42,477 nucleotides of DNA from Ruminococcus sp. (GTDB lineage Bacteria > Bacillota > Clostridia > Oscillospirales > Ruminococcaceae). How positions within the stretch are numbered: position 1 is the stretch's first letter; each line of letters starts with the position of its first letter. The position numbers and the translations under genes were made by a program. The notes under the pieces were generated by a model. That model did no database searches and was not told the origin of the DNA. It saw only the letters and a list, made by a program, of their open reading frames with translations. The stretch lies in contig JAFXRI010000018.1 in the NCBI GenBank assembly GCA_017526445.1, positions 1-42,477 on the forward strand, written 5' to 3'. Of the stretch, positions 16,261 through 23,436 are shown one piece after another.

Positions 16261-17138
16261 TGAGCGCTGTATTCAGGCGTGAGATACTTTCATACTTCAC
16301 TTCACCGATAGGATATATCTTCCTGGCCGCATTCTACGGCTTCTCGGCATTCAGCTTCACCAGCAATTCCCTTAAATTCGGCACCACCAAAATGGACGGT
16401 ATGTTCCAGCAGCTGATGATAATTCTCATCGTACTGATCCCCATACTGACTATGAGGACCATGTCCGAGGAAAAGAAGAACAAAACAGATCAGTGTCTGC
16501 TGACCGCACCTGTGGGACTGGGCGGCATAGTCGCCGGAAAATTCCTGGCAGCCTTTCTGATCTATATTATGGGTATCGCCGTGACTCTCGTATATGCGGT
16601 AGTCATCTCGGCCTTCGCCGCCCCCGACTGGTCTGTCATAATCGGCAACTTCGTGGGACTGGCTCTCGTGGGAGCCGCATTCATCGCCGTGGGCATCTTC
16701 TGCTCGTCACTGACCGAGAATCAGGTGGTCTCGGCAGTCATCAGCTTCATTGCTATGATCGCACTGTATATGCTCACCACCATCGGTGACGTGGTACCCG
16801 CCGACTTCATCGAAAAGATGCTGCCCGACGTGGGCGCCGTGTGGAGGACCGTAATAACCGAGGCCATTGTCATAGCACTGACAGCAGCGATATTCTTCCT
16901 CTTCGGAAAGAGATCCGGTGTGCTCATCGGAGGATTTATCGTTATGCTCGTTCTCGGACTGTTCGCCGCAAAGGGAGAACTGGTGCCGAAGATACTTGGC
17001 AAGCTTTCCTTCTGGGAAAGATATGTGGGCTTCACCTACGGACTTTTCGATCTCTCGAACGCGCTGTTTTTCCTGAGCGCGGCTGTGGTATTCCTGTTCC
17101 TTACGGTCAGGGTGCTCGAGAAACGACGCTGGGCGTAA
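16260..17138 (+). CDS. ABC exporter permease (GldF-like, ABC-2 type)
   Basis: 292 residues with about six membrane helices. It starts FRREILSYFTSPIGYIFL, the GldF-like opening. TMRTMSEEKKNKTDQCLLTAPV follows the second helix; this cytoplasmic coupling segment is typical of ABC-2 permeases with GldG partners. The C-terminus is short and basic (RVLEKRRWA). The start codon overlaps the ATPase stop. Confidence 0.88.
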   Translation: MSAVFRREILSYFTSPIGYIFLAAFYGFSAFSFTSNSLKFGTTKMDGMFQQLMIILIVLIPILTMRTMSEEKKNKTDQCLLTAPVGLGGIVAGKFLAAFLIYIMGIAVTLVYAVVISAFAAPDWSVIIGNFVGLALVGAAFIAVGIFCSSLTENQVVSAVISFIAMIALYMLTTIGDVVPADFIEKMLPDVGAVWRTVITEAIVIALTAAIFFLFGKRSGVLIGGFIVMLVLGLFAAKGELVPKILGKLSFWERYVGFTYGLFDLSNALFFLSAAVVFLFLTVRVLEKRRWA

Positions 17139-17151
17139 GGGGGTGGAAGCT

Positions 17152-18921
17152 ATGTCAAACAATAAAGACAGGAACGGTCTGGACCCCGCAAACGAAAGCG
17201 AGGAGAATATCAATACTTCTTCCGGTGAGAATACCGGGGACACCGGGAACACTTCCGGCGGAGAGCTGCTCGATATAGTCAAGAAGCAGCGCGAGGGCAA
17301 GCTTTCCTCCGATAAGGAAGAAAAGCCCGCGGACTCCGATCCCGACAGCGAGGACGAAGCTCCCAGGCCCAAAAAGGAAAAGAAAAAGGCAAATATCAAA
17401 ACTCTGAAACACGGTATGATGTCCACAGTGCTTACACTCGTGTTCATCGCAGCCGTGGTGCTGGTGAATGTCATTGCTACCGTTATCTTCGAACGCTACC
17501 CCCTGACTCTCGACCTGACTCAGGAGAAACGCTTCTCTATCTCCGACCAGTCGGTGGACTATGTCAAAGGCATCAACGTGGATGTGCTCATCACAGTATT
17601 CGCTACTGAGGAGAACTTCGATGCGCTTTCGGACTACACCAGACAGGCCTCCGAGGTAATAAAGAAGTTCAAGCATTACAACGACCGTATCAGCTACCGC
17701 TATGTGGATATGGATTCCAACCCCGATATTATCGCAGAGTACGGCACCGATGCTGTAATGCCTTATAATATCATGTTCGAGACCAACCCCACCGAAGACG
17801 TAAAGAGAACAAGAAACGTCTCGCTGCTGGATCTGGTCAAGTTCAAGGACGAGTTCGTCACCAGCCTCAATCAGTATTATGGCACCGATATAAGCGGTAT
17901 GCTGAATTACTACGGCGGCTCGGATATAAGAGTGCTCCAGACCTTCGGCGGCTATGTCGAAGCCTCCCGCGCTGACGAGGCCTTCACCTCCGCACTTATG
18001 GCTGTCACCGATCCCAACCCCACCACTGCTGTGTTCCTTACCGGCAGAAAGGAGCTGGATACCCTCCCCTATCTGCATTCCCTGCTTGAAGCCAACGGCT
18101 ATCAGGTAAAGGATATAGATATTACCAAGGAGGATATTCCCGAGGAGGCCACAGTCGTTATCATTCCTGCCCCCGCCGAGGATTATCTGGATACCGAGGT
18201 CAAGAAGCTCTCGGATTACCTGGACAACGGCGGAAAAATGGGCAAGCAGATGCTCTATGCAGCCTCAGCTTCCCAGCCCGAGACCAAGAACTTAGATGAG
18301 TTCCTGGAGGAATGGGGCATCAAGATCGGCAAGGGCGTTATCTGTGAGCAGAAGAGCGAGATGTTCTATATGAGACCTTACTATACCGTCTCTGACTATG
18401 TCTCCGATAACTTTACTCAGGATATGACCTCGTCCTCATTCAAGCTGATAAACGTGGGCTCCCGCCCCATATCTCTGCTCTTTGATGAGAGAAACAACAA
18501 CGGCACCGAAGCATACGTTACCTCCAGCGAGGACGCCGTCGTGCTGGATATTTCCACCGGCGAGCAGCTGGCCAAGGGCAAGCAGACCTATGTGGCAGTA
18601 GCCTCCAAGGCCGTGTTCTCCACCGAGGACGGCTCCGGCACCTATTCCAATATCATCGTCTATGGCTCGGCAGAATCACTGTCTGACTCATATCTCAGTT
18701 ATACACAGTTCGGCAACAGAGAGTATGTGCTGAGCCTGCTCAACGGCACTACCCATAAAACCAGCACAGGCATCACTATCGAGCCTAAAGTCATCACAGG
18801 AAATGTGTTCGACCTTACCGATGCCCAGAGCTCGGCCCTGCAGTGGACCTTCACCCTCATCATCCCCGTTATTGTGCTCATCATCGGCGGAGTGATCTGG
18901 CTCAGAAGAAAGAACCGCTGA
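17152..18921 (+). CDS. GldG-like ABC-associated membrane protein
   Basis: 589 residues. A disordered, charged cytoplasmic N-terminus (1-85) is followed by a membrane helix (about 88-111), a large extracytoplasmic region and a C-terminal helix (about 565-585) ending in RRKNR. Just after the first helix comes PLTLDLTQEKRFSISDQS, the hallmark of GldG/ABC_transp_aux proteins. The start ATG 17152 is preferred to the in-frame GTG at 17143, which lies within the RBS. It forms one transporter with the two preceding genes and the DUF4340 gene. The exported substrate in gliding-negative Bacillota is unknown. Confidence 0.85.
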   Translation: MSNNKDRNGLDPANESEENINTSSGENTGDTGNTSGGELLDIVKKQREGKLSSDKEEKPADSDPDSEDEAPRPKKEKKKANIKTLKHGMMSTVLTLVFIAAVVLVNVIATVIFERYPLTLDLTQEKRFSISDQSVDYVKGINVDVLITVFATEENFDALSDYTRQASEVIKKFKHYNDRISYRYVDMDSNPDIIAEYGTDAVMPYNIMFETNPTEDVKRTRNVSLLDLVKFKDEFVTSLNQYYGTDISGMLNYYGGSDIRVLQTFGGYVEASRADEAFTSALMAVTDPNPTTAVFLTGRKELDTLPYLHSLLEANGYQVKDIDITKEDIPEEATVVIIPAPAEDYLDTEVKKLSDYLDNGGKMGKQMLYAASASQPETKNLDEFLEEWGIKIGKGVICEQKSEMFYMRPYYTVSDYVSDNFTQDMTSSSFKLINVGSRPISLLFDERNNNGTEAYVTSSEDAVVLDISTGEQLAKGKQTYVAVASKAVFSTEDGSGTYSNIIVYGSAESLSDSYLSYTQFGNREYVLSLLNGTTHKTSTGITIEPKVITGNVFDLTDAQSSALQWTFTLIIPVIVLIIGGVIWLRRKNR

Positions 18922-18946
18922 TCTATTCGGCAGGAGAGGATTGCAA

Positions 18947-20428
18947 ATGAACAAAAAGATACAAGGCATTATCATCGGGGGAGTAGTAGTCGCCGCACTT
19001 GGCGGAACGCTGGCCTTCCTCGAACTTACGGGAGACAACAAGGACAGCTCCGGCTCCGAGACCTCTTCGTCGGCGGCTGTCGCCAGCGAAGCTGAGGAGG
19101 AAGCAGTCCCCCTCATAACTACTGACGCTTCCAATATCACTATGATAACCGTCACCAATAAGACCGGCGGGTATGTACTCGAGCGCCCCGCCTCCGGAAA
19201 GACGGAGTTCAATATCAAGGAGTTGACCGGGCTTAATCAGAACAAGACTATGGAACAGGGCGTTTTTGATGACGTGGCCAACCTGGAAGCCTACAAGCTG
19301 GTGGAGTCGGACGCCTCCGACCTGAGCAAGTACGGGCTGACTTCCCCCGATACCACCTTCAAAGCCGACTTCAAGGACGGCACTTCAAGGAAGTTCCTCA
19401 TAGGCGACAAGGCCACCAAGAACCGCTACCGCTATGTATGTGAGGACGGCAAAAAGGACGTATATATGGTGCTGGAAAGCACTCTCTCGGATATGATCGA
19501 GCGCAAGGAAGACTTCGTCGCCAAAAGCCTTATCGCCAGCTCCGATGCCTCACAGGGCAACGCCCCCTACGGCAGGATGGAGCTCAAGCGCAGGGACCTG
19601 GATTACGAAATGGCCTTCGAGGATATAGAAAACGAGGACGATGCTCTCATTTCCTCGCAGGTGATGGTTGAGCCTATCTACGCCCACCTTAATATCCAGC
19701 TCTCGTCCAAGATCACTCACGGTCTGTGGGGCCTCTCCGGCGACCGATGCGACAGGATCTTCCCCAAGGAGGAGGACTTCAAGGAGGTCGGCCTGAGCGA
19801 ACCCTGCGCAGTCATCCATTACAAGAACGACACTGAGGAATACACCCTGAAGATCGGCAACGAGATCCACGCTACCGACTCGGAGGGCAAGGAGACCGAC
19901 GAGATCGCCGCCTATTACTGCTATGTGGAGGGCGTCAGCGGCATCGACTGCATCTGGCAGATAGACGCCGAAAAGCTCCCCTGGGCCAGCTATGTCGCCG
20001 GCGACGTCATCTCGCTGATGACCACCAACAAGATCTTCGACATAAACGAATTCAAGGTCACATATAAGGGCACCGTCACCGACTACACCATAAACGCCAA
20101 CGAGGAAGAAAATGAAGTCAAGTGGGTAAAGATCAACGGCACCGACGTTGAGCCCGGGCTGTTCCAGTCGATGTACAAATACTTCCTGTCCTTCCCGACC
20201 AAGGAGATCTACTTCAAGGATATAGAGGGCGAGCCCTTTATGACTATCGACATCAGCCGCAACGACGGCAAGTCCGACAAGCTGGAGTTCTTCGAGGAAA
20301 GCGCAAGGCGTGTCCTCATCAAGATCAACGGGCGCTCATCCTACAGGATAGAATCCCGCTGGACAGACCTGCTGGTGGAGGATATGCAGCTCATCGCCGA
20401 AGGCAAAGAGCCTAAGGAGCTTGCATAA
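18947..20428 (+). CDS. DUF4340 domain-containing membrane-anchored protein
   Basis: 493 residues. An N-terminal signal anchor (about 7-26) is followed by a Ser/Glu-rich linker and two or three repeats of the DUF4340 fold. LSKYGLTSPDTTFKADF followed by FLIGDK is the usual DUF4340 pattern, and VGLSEPCAVIHYKN repeats it further on. DUF4340 proteins are typically encoded next to GldG and are assumed to be extracytoplasmic subunits of this exporter. ATG 18947 follows GGAGAGG. No terminator directly follows. Confidence 0.85.
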   Translation: MNKKIQGIIIGGVVVAALGGTLAFLELTGDNKDSSGSETSSSAAVASEAEEEAVPLITTDASNITMITVTNKTGGYVLERPASGKTEFNIKELTGLNQNKTMEQGVFDDVANLEAYKLVESDASDLSKYGLTSPDTTFKADFKDGTSRKFLIGDKATKNRYRYVCEDGKKDVYMVLESTLSDMIERKEDFVAKSLIASSDASQGNAPYGRMELKRRDLDYEMAFEDIENEDDALISSQVMVEPIYAHLNIQLSSKITHGLWGLSGDRCDRIFPKEEDFKEVGLSEPCAVIHYKNDTEEYTLKIGNEIHATDSEGKETDEIAAYYCYVEGVSGIDCIWQIDAEKLPWASYVAGDVISLMTTNKIFDINEFKVTYKGTVTDYTINANEEENEVKWVKINGTDVEPGLFQSMYKYFLSFPTKEIYFKDIEGEPFMTIDISRNDGKSDKLEFFEESARRVLIKINGRSSYRIESRWTDLLVEDMQLIAEGKEPKELA

Positions 20429-20582
20429 ACCGACAGATCTCTCACGCAGGACTTGTTACAATAGAAAGTGCGCGGAAAATGAGATCATAGCCTGCGCAGG
20501 ATATACTTCTGATCACGCAGGCGGCAAAAAACAGTACACAAACTAAAAAGCTGATAACAATATACAGAAGGAGTTGTTTATT
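20429..20582 (+). promoter_or_regulatory. Intergenic region with hairpin upstream of the 92-residue gene
   Basis: A perfect inverted repeat, GCCTGCG (20490-20496) with CGCAGGC (20516-20522), forms a hairpin with a 19-base loop; it includes the palindrome CCTGCGCAGG. The motif CGCAGG occurs three times (about 20445, 20495 and 20516). There is no T-run, so it is not a classical terminator. TACAAT at about 20457 could be a -10 box, but no good -35 is visible. RBS AGAAGGAG lies at 20566-20573. Confidence 0.45.
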
Positions 20583-20861
20583 ATGGCAGAAACAAAATCG
20601 CCTTTTTTCACCTACAAGGGGATCCCGCTGGTAAGGAAGGGCAACGTGATCTACTTTGGAAATATGTACGATGAATTCATCGTAATGCTTGAGATACTCG
20701 GCAGCGAAAAGAAAGGCGAGGTAAACGTAGCAAACAAAGTAAGGCTCAGAAAGATGGCAACGGACATCACTATCCCGCCGAACGAAGCGATAGTAAAAAT
20801 GGCTGAGCGCGGAAGTCTTTATGAGGCGCTGGACATTGCCTGCGCATGGCTGAAAGTATAA
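20583..20861 (+). CDS. Small protein of unknown function
   Basis: 92 residues, soluble, no signal peptide or membrane helix. I do not recognise the family. It opens SPFFTYKGIPLVRKGNVIYFG, suggestive of a beta-rich N-terminus, followed by a segment with many Glu/Lys and a predicted helix MAERGSLYEALDIACAWL at the end. ATG 20583 has RBS AGAAGGAG 9 bases upstream; the in-frame TTG 20574 is inside that signal. It is a real gene, judging by the RBS, codon pattern and the terminator directly after it. It is separated from the ABC operon by 154 bases, so it may be a single-gene unit. Confidence 0.7.
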   Translation: MAETKSPFFTYKGIPLVRKGNVIYFGNMYDEFIVMLEILGSEKKGEVNVANKVRLRKMATDITIPPNEAIVKMAERGSLYEALDIACAWLKV

Positions 20862-20862
20862 T

Positions 20863-20892
20863 AAAAAAGGGGCTGAAAAAGCCCCTTTTTTT
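20863..20892. terminator. Bidirectional intrinsic terminator
   Basis: AAAAAAGGGGC, loop, GCCCCTTTTTTT (20863-20892) lies directly after the stop of the 92-residue gene. With an A-run on one side and a T-run on the other, it can also end the converging CobW operon, whose last stop is at 20909. Confidence 0.9.
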
Positions 20893-20908
20893 ATGCTTAT
20901 AATTTCTC

Positions 20909-21868
20909 TTAATAGAATGTCGCCACTTCCTGCTTCGGCGGCTCCGCCTTCTTTACTTCCGTTACGTGCAGTACCGGCCCCTTGCCTTTGTACAGTTTGC
21001 TCTTCTCAAAGAAGACCTTCCCCGTTACCGTTACCCAGTCGCGGGTGTGCAGGGTGTCTGTCTTCTCCCAGTCAGCCGCCACTGCCATATACTGTATATC
21101 CTCTACGCAGCAGGTCATAACATGCCGGCCTACGGCAAATGCGTTCTTGGGAAATGCCCCCTCGACAGCAACGAGGCCTTTGAAGGTCATCTCCTTGCCG
21201 TCATATTTCTTCGGATCCTCCATTATGTCACGGTACCAGAGTGCATAATCTCTGTCCTCAAGTGTGATGTGCTGTGCGTTCACGTCAAAGGGGAGCGGAT
21301 CCTCTATATCGTCGTATTTTACTCTGCCGTCAGTGTATTCGTAGGCGATGTTTATGCCTCTCGCCACACCGCGGCATATCTTGTGCAGCTTCATCATATC
21401 TATGCTGTCGCTGTATCTGTTGAATACGATGAGCTCCGCCGTCTGGAGCTTGTCCACTACCAGGCTGCGCATATTCTGATCATAGCTGAAGAATGTGTTC
21501 GCATCCGCAAAGCACATCTCCTGATAGATGCCGTAACCCTCGGGCAGGGCATTGAACAGGTCCTTCAGCTGCCACATACCGTTGTATTCCACGATAATGC
21601 GCTGAGCCTGCGCCTCGTCGGCAAGACGGCGGATATTCTCGGGGGTGAGCTCCTCCGGGCCGTCTATGGACCTTACTGTAACGTTCTTCGATGCCATTGC
21701 CGAGGTGTCCAGCTCTACCTCGCCCTCCTCGCAGAGGATGACCAGCGTCCTCTCACCGGTATTGAACCGGGGATCGTTGAGCGTCTGCTGGATGAAGGTA
21801 GTCTTTCCGCCTTCGAGGAATCCCGTGAACACATAGACCGGTGTCATTTTTTCTTCCTGTGCGGCCAT
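20909..21868 (-). CDS. CobW-like G3E GTPase fused to a YcgQ/TIGR03943-like C-terminal domain
   Basis: 319 residues. The N-terminal G3E GTPase-like domain has Walker A GFLEGGKTT (16-24), a switch segment CEEGEVELD, and NRYSD where NKxD is usual. It lacks the CxCC metal motif of its neighbour. The C-terminal part (about 222-305) resembles the TIGR03943/YcgQ domain: YDGKEMTFKGLV, then VGRHVMTCCVEDIQ with a conserved Cys pair, and DWVTVTGKV. YcgQ/YcgR proteins in B. subtilis are linked to zinc homeostasis. The fusion suggests a metal-delivery GTPase. RBS GAGGAGG overlaps the end of the upstream cobW gene, whose stop is 2 bases away. Confidence 0.78.
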   Translation of the reverse strand: MAAQEEKMTPVYVFTGFLEGGKTTFIQQTLNDPRFNTGERTLVILCEEGEVELDTSAMASKNVTVRSIDGPEELTPENIRRLADEAQAQRIIVEYNGMWQLKDLFNALPEGYGIYQEMCFADANTFFSYDQNMRSLVVDKLQTAELIVFNRYSDSIDMMKLHKICRGVARGINIAYEYTDGRVKYDDIEDPLPFDVNAQHITLEDRDYALWYRDIMEDPKKYDGKEMTFKGLVAVEGAFPKNAFAVGRHVMTCCVEDIQYMAVAADWEKTDTLHTRDWVTVTGKVFFEKSKLYKGKGPVLHVTEVKKAEPPKQEVATFY

Positions 21869-21870
21869 CG

Positions 21871-23082
21871 TTATGCCTCCTCAACTCCGAAAAGCTCGGC
21901 GATAGCTTTTTCGTTTATCTTTGCACCGATAACGCAGAGTCTGCCGGTAACTCCGGCGCAGCCGCTCCTTACATCGGGAGTGCCGGGAACATAGTCGTAG
22001 TGTATCCAGCTGCCGTCGGCGGCAGGGACTATGCCCTTTGCGCGGAGCACCATACCGTACTTCTCCTCGTCGGCGAGGGCTTCAAGTGCGGCAGTTATCT
22101 CCTCCTTGGTGAACTTCTTTGCGCTCTCGGCTCCCCAGCTGGTGAACACATCATCGGCGTGGTGGTGGTGATGATCGTGGTCGTGGCAGCCGCAGGTGCA
22201 GTCGGGGCCGTGATCGTGATGATGCTCATGCTCGTCATCATCGTGGTCGTGGTGATGATGATGCTCGTGCTCGTCATCATCGTGGTCGTGGTGATGATGA
22301 TGCTCGTGCTCGTCATCATCGTGATCGTGGTGGTGGTGATGCTCGTGCTCGTCCTCATCGTGGTCGTGGTGGTGGTGATGATGCTCGTGCTCGTCATCAT
22401 CGTGATCGTGGTGGTGGTGATGATGCTCGTGCTGCTCACTTTCCTTGCGGGCCTCGGCCAGCAGCTCGGCCAGCTCATCGTCGAGGGTGTTTTTCTGTGT
22501 CATAGCCTCAACGATCGCAGCGCCGGAGAGCTCATCCCACTCGGTGGTAACGATAGTAGCCTTGTCGTTGAGTGCGCGGAGACGGGAAACTGCGTCATCC
22601 AGCTTATCCTGGGAAAGGCCGGCGGTGTGGCTGAGAATAAGGCAGCTGGCGTAAGTGATCTGGTTGTTGAAGAACTCGCCGAAATTCTTCTGATACATTT
22701 TGCACTTCTTGGCATCGACAACGGTAGTGAAGCCGTCCAGCTCCACATCCTGCATACCAAGATCCTGAACGGCGCGGATAACATCGGAGAGCTTGCCGAC
22801 GCCGGAAGGCTCAATGATGATCCTGTCGGGGTGATACTGCTCCAGCACCTGACGGAGCGCTTCGCCGAAATCGCCCACGAGGGAGCAGCAGATGCAGCCG
22901 GAGTTCATCTCATTGACGACGATACCTGCATCCTGCAAAAATCCGCCGTCGATACCGATCTCGCCGAACTCATTCTCGATAAGTACGAGCTGTTCGTTAT
23001 TGAACCCGTCGGCGATAAGCTTTTTGATAAGTGTGGTTTTTCCTGCACCGAGGAATCCTGAGAAAATAGTGATCTTAGTCAT
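21871..23082 (-). CDS. CobW/G3E family GTP-binding metallochaperone with His/Asp-rich repeat
   Basis: 403 residues. It has Walker A GFLGAGKTT (9-17), ENEFGEIGID (36-45) and the metal motif CICC (63-66) in NSGCICCSL. The base-recognition loop reads LSHTAG instead of NKxD, as in some CobW subgroups. Residues about 216-309 are almost entirely His, Asp and Glu in repeats of 13-14 residues, followed by a CTCGC Cys cluster. The CobW C-terminal domain closes the protein. The family hands zinc, cobalt or nickel to client proteins using GTP; the His-rich tract would bind or store metal. It is first in a two-gene operon with a promoter at 23121-23148. Confidence 0.87.
   Translation of the reverse strand: MTKITIFSGFLGAGKTTLIKKLIADGFNNEQLVLIENEFGEIGIDGGFLQDAGIVVNEMNSGCICCSLVGDFGEALRQVLEQYHPDRIIIEPSGVGKLSDVIRAVQDLGMQDVELDGFTTVVDAKKCKMYQKNFGEFFNNQITYASCLILSHTAGLSQDKLDDAVSRLRALNDKATIVTTEWDELSGAAIVEAMTQKNTLDDELAELLAEARKESEQHEHHHHHHDHDDDEHEHHHHHHDHDEDEHEHHHHHDHDDDEHEHHHHHDHDDDEHEHHHHHDHDDDEHEHHHDHGPDCTCGCHDHDHHHHHADDVFTSWGAESAKKFTKEEITAALEALADEEKYGMVLRAKGIVPAADGSWIHYDYVPGTPDVRSGCAGVTGRLCVIGAKINEKAIAELFGVEEA
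22156..22436. repeat. In-frame tandem repeats coding the His/Asp-rich tract
   Basis: About five and a half units of 39-42 bp run through this part of the CobW gene. Each unit encodes EHEHHHHH(H)DHDDD with small variations. Units of 13 and 14 residues alternate, which is what slippage or unequal recombination in whole codons would give. The region has no spacers and is translated, so it is not a CRISPR. Confidence 0.9.
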
Positions 23083-23120
23083 TTTACATTTTCCTTTCCG
23101 AGATTATATAATACCCTATT

Positions 23121-23148
23121 ATTATATCACATTTTTTTAATTAATCAA
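23121..23148 (-). promoter_or_regulatory. Promoter of the CobW operon
   Basis: Read on the minus strand: TTGATT (23143-23148), a 16-bp spacer and TATAAT (23121-23126), with TGTGA before the -10 box. A perfect dyad, ATAATA-CCC-TATTAT (23108-23122), overlaps the predicted start site and could be an operator for a metal sensor. It does not match the known B. subtilis Zur box. Confidence 0.65.
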
Positions 23149-23161
23149 GGGGGAAATTATT

Positions 23162-23274
23162 AAGGCAATACCGCACAACCCCTGTGCGTCAGATCGCGCG
23201 CAAGCTCAACAAAGTTGAGCTGAGATTTTCGTCAGAGTGCATAAATTTGACGCAGGCGGGCTGACGCCCGGCAA
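23162..23274 (+). repeat. Dispersed modular repeat, copy B
   Basis: The first 100 bases match copy A (190 down to 91) with a single difference by eye. The copy keeps both hairpins but has a shorter module after GCAGGCGGGC (CTGACGCCCGGCAA in place of the longer A version) and then ends. It lies 14 bases upstream of the CobW -35 box and upstream of the htrA-like gene. Confidence 0.9.
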
Positions 23275-23436
23275 ACAGCCTTTTCATTTCCCTTTTACAT
23301 AATAATTCCCTCACTGTCAAAAATATTTGCGGTTATTATCATATTGTTATCACATTGCAGGGTATAATTATAAACATAGACAAAAAATAAACTCAGGCAC
23401 ACAAGCCTGTCGTGTAAATATTCGGAGGGATCAATT
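23275..23436 (+). promoter_or_regulatory. Upstream region of the htrA-like gene
   Basis: A/T-rich. TATAAT lies at 23363-23368 and is a candidate -10 box, but no convincing -35 sits 16-18 bases upstream (TTGTTA at 23344 is only 13 bases away). A good RBS (GGAGGG) precedes ATG 23437. Confidence 0.4.

Noticed and set aside
20457-20462. TACAAT as promoter -10 box for the 92-residue gene
   Set aside because: No acceptable -35 box 16-18 bases upstream, so not listed as a promoter.
20490-20522. GCCTGCG/CGCAGGC hairpin as terminator of the ABC operon
   Set aside because: It is followed by GGCAAAAAAC rather than a T-run; kept only as a possible operator or RNA structure.
22156-22436. Regular tandem repeats as a possible CRISPR array
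   Set aside because: There are no unique spacers, units are directly adjacent, and all are translated in frame within a CobW GTPase.
21841-23061. 406-codon plus-strand frame with long Val/Met/Leu runs
   Set aside because: It is the antisense of the His/Asp-rich CobW gene; the runs are the complement of the repeated His/Asp codons.
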